Shown here one piece after another: positions 14,969 to 19,689 of a stretch of DNA of 19,689 nucleotides. Source of the stretch: Thermoplasmatota archaeon (GTDB lineage Archaea > Thermoplasmatota > E2 > DHVEG-1); assembly GCA_022866015.1 (NCBI GenBank), contig JALHTX010000198.1, positions 1 through 19,689 of the forward strand, given 5' to 3'. A program made the translations under genes and the position numbers. The notes beneath the pieces are model-generated. The model saw only the letters and a program-made list of their open reading frames with translations, was not told where the DNA came from and did not search any database. Numbering within the stretch: position 1 is the first letter of the stretch; each line of letters begins with the position of its first letter.

Positions 14969-15280
14969 TTAAGTATTATTTTCCCTAAAATCTTTTTCAT
15001 AATCATTGTTTTCTATATTATCAGCGATGTTTAAAAGTTTATCAAATTGTCTTTTAAGAAAATATATAATGGCTGAAAACACTAGTAAAATTATTGATAA
15101 AGACAAGAAAATTTCTGATAAAGCTCTATATTCGTTTTCCGCTGATGACATTAATAATAAAAAGACAGAGATGCTAATCAAAATAACCCCGATTACGAAA
15201 ATAATCTTAGATAAAATACTTGTTTTTTCTTTATATTTTAAGATTGATTTTTTATTTTCTTTTTCCCCTGAGATATCTAT
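14969..15280 (-). CDS. Small two-helix membrane protein, apparent ATA start
   Basis: Function unknown. The product is about 103 residues: a charged Lys/Glu-rich N-terminus of roughly 25 residues, a hydrophobic helix (ILSKIIFVIGVILISISVF), a short Glu/Asn/Tyr loop, a second hydrophobic helix (EIFLSLSIILLVFSAIIYFL), and a charged tail rich in Asn, Asp and Glu. No ATG/GTG opens the frame ahead of the first helix. The ATA at 15278-15280 is directly preceded by AGTGATAAT, the same nine bases that precede the eS1 ATG. An upstream ATG at 15301 is in frame but is separated from it by a TAG at codon 3. A TTG at 15181 would start inside the first helix. The gene follows prefoldin beta on the same strand and may be cotranscribed. 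Confidence 0.6.
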   Translation of the reverse strand: MDISGEKENKKSILKYKEKTSILSKIIFVIGVILISISVFLLLMSSAENEYRALSEIFLSLSIILLVFSAIIYFLKRQFDKLLNIADNIENNDYEKDFRENNT

Positions 15281-15314
15281 ATTATCACTATCCTAAAACA
15301 TATTTGCTCAAAAT

Positions 15315-15686
15315 TTAATTCTCTTCTGTTTTTTCAGAGACATTTAAAGAATTTTGAACTTTGCTCTGTAGTTCATTTAGTTTTTCTTTTATTCTACCTT
15401 CTTGCTTTTCAAGCGTGCTTTTCCTAAGTTCAAGTGACTCCTTATTTTGTTTTAATTCCTTTAAAACATCGTTTTTTCCTTTTGTTTTGATAAGAAGTGA
15501 ACCTATACTTTTGTAAACTGCTGTTTTGTCGTCAGTTTTTTCTAGTTCTGTTGTTGCCTCTTCTATTTCTCTAAGCCTTAAATCTACCTGTTGTCTTTGT
15601 TGCATTAGCATCTGTAGTTGCATTCTTGTCTGTTGTAATCTATTTATCTGGTCTTGTAGTTGTTTTGACATCTCAATATCTGTCAT
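15315..15686 (-). CDS. pfdB: Prefoldin subunit beta
   Basis: A subunit of the hexameric archaeal chaperone prefoldin, which hands unfolded proteins to the thermosome. It shows the family layout: an N-terminal Gln-rich coiled coil (QLQDQINRLQQTRMQLQML), the central TAVYKSIGSLLIKT beta-hairpin region, and a C-terminal Lys/Glu coiled coil. Its 123 residues are typical. The start ATG at 15686 has AGGAG about eight bases upstream. Confidence 0.93.
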   Translation of the reverse strand: MTDIEMSKQLQDQINRLQQTRMQLQMLMQQRQQVDLRLREIEEATTELEKTDDKTAVYKSIGSLLIKTKGKNDVLKELKQNKESLELRKSTLEKQEGRIKEKLNELQSKVQNSLNVSEKTEEN

Positions 15687-15752
15687 TTTATTTCTCCTAT
15701 GAGTTTTGGGTAATAAAACATTTTATTATTAAATGTATTGTTCCTTTTAGCA

Positions 15753-15764
15753 TATTATTATATC
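15753..15764 (-). promoter_or_regulatory. Candidate TATA box for prefoldin beta
   Basis: AGATATAATAATATG on the minus strand, some 67-78 bp upstream of the ATG at 15686, leaving a leader of roughly 45 nt. The region is very AT-rich, so this is a weak call. Confidence 0.3.
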
Positions 15765-15827
15765 TTGGATAATTAAGATAGATTTAAATAGAAAGCATTA
15801 TATAGAATAATTTTAATGTTTTCTATC

Positions 15828-15906
15828 AAATATACTCATATAATAATATAAATATAACGTAAGGCATACTATTTATTAAATATACTCCTATAATAATATA
15901 AATATC
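15828..15906 (+). repeat. 29-bp direct repeat, 50-bp period, ahead of the surface protease
   Basis: Copy 1 (15828-15856) and copy 2 (15878-15906) share 27 of 29 bases. Both read AAATATACTC followed by an A/C difference, TATAATAATATAAATAT, and then differ at the last base. Each copy contains a TATA-like block, so this may be a duplicated promoter or a pair of regulator sites. The spacing of 50 bp is close to five helical turns, placing both copies on the same face of the DNA. The second copy is only about 20-45 bp from the ATG; GGGGGAT at 15911-15917 is the ribosome-binding site. Confidence 0.65.
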
Positions 15907-15924
15907 AACTGGGGGATAAAAATA

Positions 15925-18876
15925 ATGAAAAAAAATGATAAGATAATTGTAGCTTTGGGAGTTGTTATATTAATTCTAGCATCTGTTGGTATATATTACT
16001 ATAACCCAGTGCAAGAAGGATTAACCTATGCAGATATAAAAGATTTTGAAGATTTAACTGGTAATATAAAAGATATACCTAGCGCAATAACTGTTACAAA
16101 TATAAACCCTTTTTACCCATTGATTGCAACACCTGTGGCAGTTCACTATAATGCTGAATGTGAACAGACAGTAATACCTTTGTTTATTGAGAACATAACT
16201 GAACCATCAAGTAGTATAACAAATACTAAAACCTTAATTGGTGTTTTAGGCGAAAAAGTAGTCGATGGTTCAAAATCAGCAAAAGAGGTATCCCTTGAAT
16301 TTGCTGAGAAATATTGGAATAAAAGCCAAGCAGCACTTATTATTGAGGATACTCGTAATGGTTATGATCTAGGTATAATTGCAACACCTCTTGCATCGTA
16401 TATGAGTATTCCAATCATCGTAACAGATGAAATTGATTCTGATGTAATAAAGGTTTTGGGAGATTTAGGTGTTAAAAAAACGATTGTTTGTGGTGAAAAA
16501 TTAGATGGTTATGGATTGACTTTAAAATTTAATAATGTTAACGAAATTGTTGATTTTATAATTGAATTCTTAAATGAAAAATTCCAAGCAAAAAATCCGG
16601 ATTATGAAATTGATTATATTGCACTTACCAACCCTATTGATGCTTGGCCTCCAGAGATTTTAGATAGTGTTGAATTCTTTTTAGAAGAAAGAACAATATC
16701 TTCATCCTCAATGAGCCAGATTATAAGCATGGGAATTTCTATGATATTAGGTAAAACTTCAACTTCTTGGGAGTTTACAATACCAAAAGATTATAAATAT
16801 GCGTTAATTAAATTTGAAGGATATAATCACGATGCGGAAAATGCAGATACTATGGGTGATTCAGCTTCATTTGATATAGGTCCGAACCTAGATTACCTTC
16901 CAAGCTCTCTACAGAATTTTGAAGTATTAGCCGGTGGAGGTACTTCTTCAGGTGGTATCGCACTAAGAGATGAAAGTGGCCAAATAATAAAAGATAAAGT
17001 TTACTCAGAAAACGTTGTATATGACCGTGGCGGTGTAACATACACTGTTTCTGCTAGAGGTAGTTGGCTTGTTAAAAAGCAAGGTACAGTTTCAGGCCAT
17101 GTAATTGTTGAAAAATTGGCTAGTCCTAAATATGAATTTATGAAGGGATTATCTGCAATTTCTCCATATTTGGCTGCTTATCACAAAGGTCTTGTTTTTG
17201 GTAAAGAAGATTTTGCATTTATCGCTGATGATGATGTTTTAGCAGATGATGGAAAAACATGTCCTGGTCTGTTTATGCCTAGACGTAATGTTAGACTTGT
17301 ACCTGTTTCAAATAGACATATACAAGATAATATAATTAATCCATTAAATGAGGTTCTTGCAAAGATTGCAGGTATAGACTTAGTTGATAGTAGAGATCTT
17401 AAAACTCTTCGGGATTACTACAAGGAATCACCTGCTTATATTGCGATAGTTTCAGGTGCAGTTGGTGTTCCCAACTATATTTATCAGAATCATGTTGAGC
17501 CTTTTGGGGATATAGATGGTGATGGTGTTGATGATACTTCATATTATGTTGGTGGTGGAACACCTTCTGATGTAATATATGGTAATATAGACCCTGTAAA
17601 ATATGATTGGTCAAATATGGCAAAGGATATGTTTAGTAATGATGATTATCCATTTGTGGAAAATATAGTAGGTCGTATAACTGGTTGGGATTCACAGGAT
17701 GCAAGTGCACTTATTGCTCGTACAGTATTTTATGAAGATATTGTTAAGAATCTTGATGAGTGGCGTGATAACTTTGGGCTTCTAATTGGTGGAGGTCAAG
17801 ATTTCCAAAAACCAACTCTAAGATATATTATATTTGGTGACCTTCTGGGAATTACGAACCGCGGGGAACCAATGAAATTAGAAAACGGTTACTCAGAAAT
17901 GTTAGGATATAGAACAGTTGATCAAGTTGTAGAACCTTTAGGTTTTAATACACAGAAAGCAATGTTTGAAGCTGCAATGCTAAGAGGACTCAGCGACGAG
18001 TCGCTTACGCAAATAAAGAATGCAAACTTATTAAACAAACTTTTATTTTCTAAAGCACAGGTTAAAAAACTTGCAGGCGAAGGTGCAGTATACGGTAAAA
18101 CTATAGTAGAATCAAGTAATTTCTTATATCTTAACGGTCATGGAAATCAACATTTGTTTGGAATGGCTGGGAGCGACTTAGTTGCAGCAGGACTTGGTGG
18201 TCCAATTATACATTGGATACTTGGTCAAACAATGGTACCAATACTAGGCGGTTTCATGGGACCTGGAGGAGATCTCTCAAAAGTTGGGGATTACAATACT
18301 CGTTCAGTTGTAGAATTGGAATTAGGACCATCATTTATGTGGCTGGAATCCTGTATTTGCGGTAAAATAGATGGAATTTATCCAGAAACCAACATTGGAC
18401 AAGCATTTATGCATGCCGGTCTTAATGCACTTATTGCATCACCTACGGGTTCAAACATTGGTGGTGGATATCTTGAACCTAAGAACAGAATGTATGATAA
18501 CCCAATTGTTACTAAACTAAAATATCTAAAACAAAAGCAAGGCTGGAAGAAAGGGGTATATACTGAAGAAACATCTGTACCACACTTTGGTTTTAAGATT
18601 TATACAGATCTTTGTGAGAATTTACGTAAAAACGATGTAAGCATTGGTCTGGCATTTAGAAATGCCCGTAACAGTTACCTTGAAGCAGATGCAAACTGGG
18701 AACTATGGTGGTCTCCACCTTTAGTATTGTCTGCTAGCTCAGCACTATACAAAGAAACCTCTAAGGAGGATCCATTAAAAATGGAAGCTAAATACGTAAG
18801 TTATCAGGAATATCTTCTGTTCGCTGACCCTGCATTCAACCCATACGAACCTGTGAATGAAGGTCAAATAATATAA
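15925..18876 (+). CDS. Large surface cysteine protease, clan CD, gingipain-like (C25-like)
   Basis: A 983-residue predicted extracellular protein. The N-terminus has a single hydrophobic segment (about 6-26) after a Lys-rich start, acting as signal peptide or anchor. In the C-terminal half, LNGHGNQH supplies a candidate catalytic His739 and WLESCICG a candidate Cys810, the His/Cys dyad layout of clan CD (gingipain, clostripain, caspase). Other C25-like marks are the IVSGAVGVPNYIYQ segment followed by an acidic DIDGDGVDD (529-537), a likely calcium loop, and a LFADPAFNPYEP ending. Residues about 75-230 contain an ATP-grasp-free alpha/beta region with repeated VLG/VCG strands resembling cell-wall-binding repeat 2 folds, which is only a guess. 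The start ATG has GGGGGAT seven bases upstream. The protein is long and lacks a sorting tail I can recognise. The protease call is inferred from the dyad and overall pattern. Confidence 0.7.
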   Translation: MKKNDKIIVALGVVILILASVGIYYYNPVQEGLTYADIKDFEDLTGNIKDIPSAITVTNINPFYPLIATPVAVHYNAECEQTVIPLFIENITEPSSSITNTKTLIGVLGEKVVDGSKSAKEVSLEFAEKYWNKSQAALIIEDTRNGYDLGIIATPLASYMSIPIIVTDEIDSDVIKVLGDLGVKKTIVCGEKLDGYGLTLKFNNVNEIVDFIIEFLNEKFQAKNPDYEIDYIALTNPIDAWPPEILDSVEFFLEERTISSSSMSQIISMGISMILGKTSTSWEFTIPKDYKYALIKFEGYNHDAENADTMGDSASFDIGPNLDYLPSSLQNFEVLAGGGTSSGGIALRDESGQIIKDKVYSENVVYDRGGVTYTVSARGSWLVKKQGTVSGHVIVEKLASPKYEFMKGLSAISPYLAAYHKGLVFGKEDFAFIADDDVLADDGKTCPGLFMPRRNVRLVPVSNRHIQDNIINPLNEVLAKIAGIDLVDSRDLKTLRDYYKESPAYIAIVSGAVGVPNYIYQNHVEPFGDIDGDGVDDTSYYVGGGTPSDVIYGNIDPVKYDWSNMAKDMFSNDDYPFVENIVGRITGWDSQDASALIARTVFYEDIVKNLDEWRDNFGLLIGGGQDFQKPTLRYIIFGDLLGITNRGEPMKLENGYSEMLGYRTVDQVVEPLGFNTQKAMFEAAMLRGLSDESLTQIKNANLLNKLLFSKAQVKKLAGEGAVYGKTIVESSNFLYLNGHGNQHLFGMAGSDLVAAGLGGPIIHWILGQTMVPILGGFMGPGGDLSKVGDYNTRSVVELELGPSFMWLESCICGKIDGIYPETNIGQAFMHAGLNALIASPTGSNIGGGYLEPKNRMYDNPIVTKLKYLKQKQGWKKGVYTEETSVPHFGFKIYTDLCENLRKNDVSIGLAFRNARNSYLEADANWELWWSPPLVLSASSALYKETSKEDPLKMEAKYVSYQEYLLFADPAFNPYEPVNEGQII

Positions 18877-18895
18877 ACCTAAAAAACAAACTTTG

Positions 18896-18912
18896 AGGGA
18901 TTTAAAATCCCT
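18896..18912. terminator. Inverted repeat between convergent genes, likely bidirectional terminator
   Basis: AGGGATTT, one central base, AAATCCCT: a perfect 8-bp inverted repeat in the 61-bp gap between the protease stop and the stop of the opposing hydrolase gene. It is followed by a T/A-rich tract containing TTTATTATCTTTATTTT. Position and symmetry suit termination of both transcripts. Confidence 0.5.
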
Positions 18913-18937
18913 TATAAATATATTTATTATCTTTATT

Positions 18938-19429
18938 TTAAGGTATTTTTGAAAACTCATCTAGGTTTTTAGCAAGTAATGTTTTATTTGTTTTTTTCTG
19001 GTTACTAATATAATCAAAAGGTTTTGGCCCATAATCATGACCAGGATAAACTATCATATTATCCGATAATTTTTTTATCTTTTGTAAACTATTAAACAAA
19101 TCAATAATATTTCCACCAGGTAAATCTGCCCTACCACAGTTATCGATAAAAAGAGTATCTCCCGTCAATAAAGCAATATTTTCAACTATTATACACATAC
19201 TATCAGGAGTATGGCCTGGTGTTAGTAAGAACTTAAGCATAATGCCCCCTATTTTAAGCTCCGAGTCTTGAGATACCAAAACATCAGGATTTATACTAAG
19301 GGAATTAATATGAGCTTTTGAGACTATTAGTTTTGCTTTTGGATAAAATTTCTTTAATTTTACATTTTTACTTGTATGATCGCTATGATGATGAGTGTTA
19401 ATAATATATTGAGGGTTTTGAAAAACCCC
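18938..19429 (-). pseudogene. Metallo-beta-lactamase-fold hydrolase, 5' end cut off by an IS element
   Basis: A glyoxalase II / persulfide dioxygenase-like metal hydrolase fragment. The motifs in order are HHHSDH (the HxHxDH metal site), TPGHTPDS, TGDTLFIDNCGRADLPGG and VYPGHDYG. All metal ligands expected in the C-terminal three quarters are present. The frame runs unbroken from the TAA at 18938 up to about 19429, where it meets a TGA inside the IS5-type element. There is no start codon in place; the TTG at 19281 would remove the HxHxDH site. The N-terminal strands, roughly 50 residues, are missing and may lie on the far side of the insertion. The NCGRADLPGG segment resembles ETHE1-like enzymes, so a sulfur-related substrate is possible. 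Confidence 0.82.
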
Positions 19430-19689
19430 TCATAGAAACCTCTATTTGATCCTTCACCATTCCTGGTACATAAGGAGTGATGAAGGTGAGTTTTGACAAA
19501 TTTATTTTGAAGCAACAGTATCAAAAAGTGAAAGGGCTTGAGGATCGTTTAGAGCTGATGAAACATCAGATCGACTGGAAACCATTCATCCCGTTGGTGA
19601 AAAGTGTATTCCGGGATAACAAAACTGTTGGTGGATGTCCACACACGGATGAGTTGATCGTGGTTCGTTCCATGTTGTTGCAAGGGTGG
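19411..19689 (+). mobile_element. IS5-type insertion sequence, left end (continues off the window)
   Basis: Homology to the host hydrolase gene fades at about 19411. There an imperfect palindrome (GAGGGTTTT, GA, AAAACCCCTC; 19411-19431) begins, a plausible terminal inverted repeat. The transposase gene starts at 19480. The exact junction could lie anywhere from about 19411 to 19435, because the host frame stays open to 19429. The right end and target duplication are outside the window. Confidence 0.65.
19480..19689 (+). CDS. IS5-family transposase, N-terminal 70 residues (3' end off the window)
   Basis: Starts at ATG 19480 directly after TAAGGAGTG, a strong ribosome-binding site. The visible part reads as the N-terminal domain (DUF772 type) of IS5/IS1182-like transposases: an amphipathic helix with KGLEDRLELMKHQIDWKPF, then the conserved PHTDELIVVRSMLLQGW block that normally precedes the catalytic domain. 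The catalytic DDE residues are beyond the edge. Base composition is clearly richer in G+C than the host genes, consistent with a mobile gene. It is a different family from the transposase at the left edge. Confidence 0.85.
   Translation, partial: MKVSFDKFILKQQYQKVKGLEDRLELMKHQIDWKPFIPLVKSVFRDNKTVGGCPHTDELIVVRSMLLQGW

Noticed and set aside
4713..15295. A changed genetic code (TAA, TGA or TAG read as sense)
   Set aside because: All three codons also end normal genes here: TAG for eS1 and arvA, TGA for mre11, ribC and ribL, TAA for most others. The three internal stops are different codons, so one recoding rule cannot explain them.
17399..17623. His-rich open frame on the minus strand
   Set aside because: It lies opposite the protease gene where repeated GAT/GGT codons read as His and other residues on the other strand. 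It has no start context and is a shadow.
1..19689. tRNA, rRNA or CRISPR arrays
   Set aside because: I saw no T-loop (GGTTCRA)-type tRNA core with matching stems, no conserved rRNA stretch and no regularly spaced repeats in the intergenic regions.

Overview
The window is a 19.7 kb piece of an AT-rich archaeal genome. Archaeal-type genes support this: ribosomal proteins eS1 and eS17, prefoldin beta, Mre11-Rad50, archaeal riboflavin synthase (RibC), archaeal FAD synthetase (RibL), an Era-like GTPase/DUF2073/zinc-ribbon trio (ArvA/B/C, also called OapA/B/C) and a cis-prenyltransferase, together with TATA-box promoters and T-rich gene ends. The ArvABC trio points to Euryarchaeota in the broad sense. 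A gingipain-like (C25/clan CD) surface protease and a secreted, membrane-anchored Ntn hydrolase would fit a protein-degrading, Thermoplasmatota-like sediment archaeon, but that placement is inference.

Layout. Positions 1-684 are the 3' part of an ISH3/IS4-type transposase. 964-1899 is eS1 with a very long Lys/Glu-rich tail. 1952-3826 is the secreted Ntn hydrolase. 3885-8496 holds an FAD/NAD disulfide-reductase-family gene cut by an in-frame TAA, then mre11 and rad50, closely packed on the + strand. 8520-9431 (-) is a long coiled-coil protein gene with an in-frame TGA near its 3' end. It is divergent from arvA-arvB-arvC (9628-11211, +). 11229-13560 (-) is a likely operon eS17-ribB-ribL-ribC-ribH, covering the later steps of riboflavin synthesis and conversion of FMN to FAD. 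13783-13941 is a 52-residue gene. 14059-14949 is the cis-prenyltransferase. 14969-15686 (-) is prefoldin beta followed by a small two-helix membrane protein. 15925-18876 is the 983-residue clan CD protease, preceded by a duplicated 29-bp AT-rich element. 18938-19429 (-) is a metallo-beta-lactamase-fold hydrolase whose 5' end is cut off by an IS5-type element; that element runs off the right edge.

The most unusual signal is translational. Between 13.27 and 15.30 kb four genes (ribB, eS17, the cis-prenyltransferase and the small membrane protein) have no ATG where homology, Shine-Dalgarno and promoter positions put the start. The best-placed codons are ATC, CTG, ATT and ATA. Two other genes carry a single in-frame stop (TAA at 4713, TGA at 8658-8660) with an otherwise open frame on both sides. 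Either this lineage tolerates near-cognate starts, or several point lesions or consensus errors have accumulated. Both are testable. Both window edges lie inside transposase genes of different families, as expected if this is a whole metagenomic contig ending at repeats.
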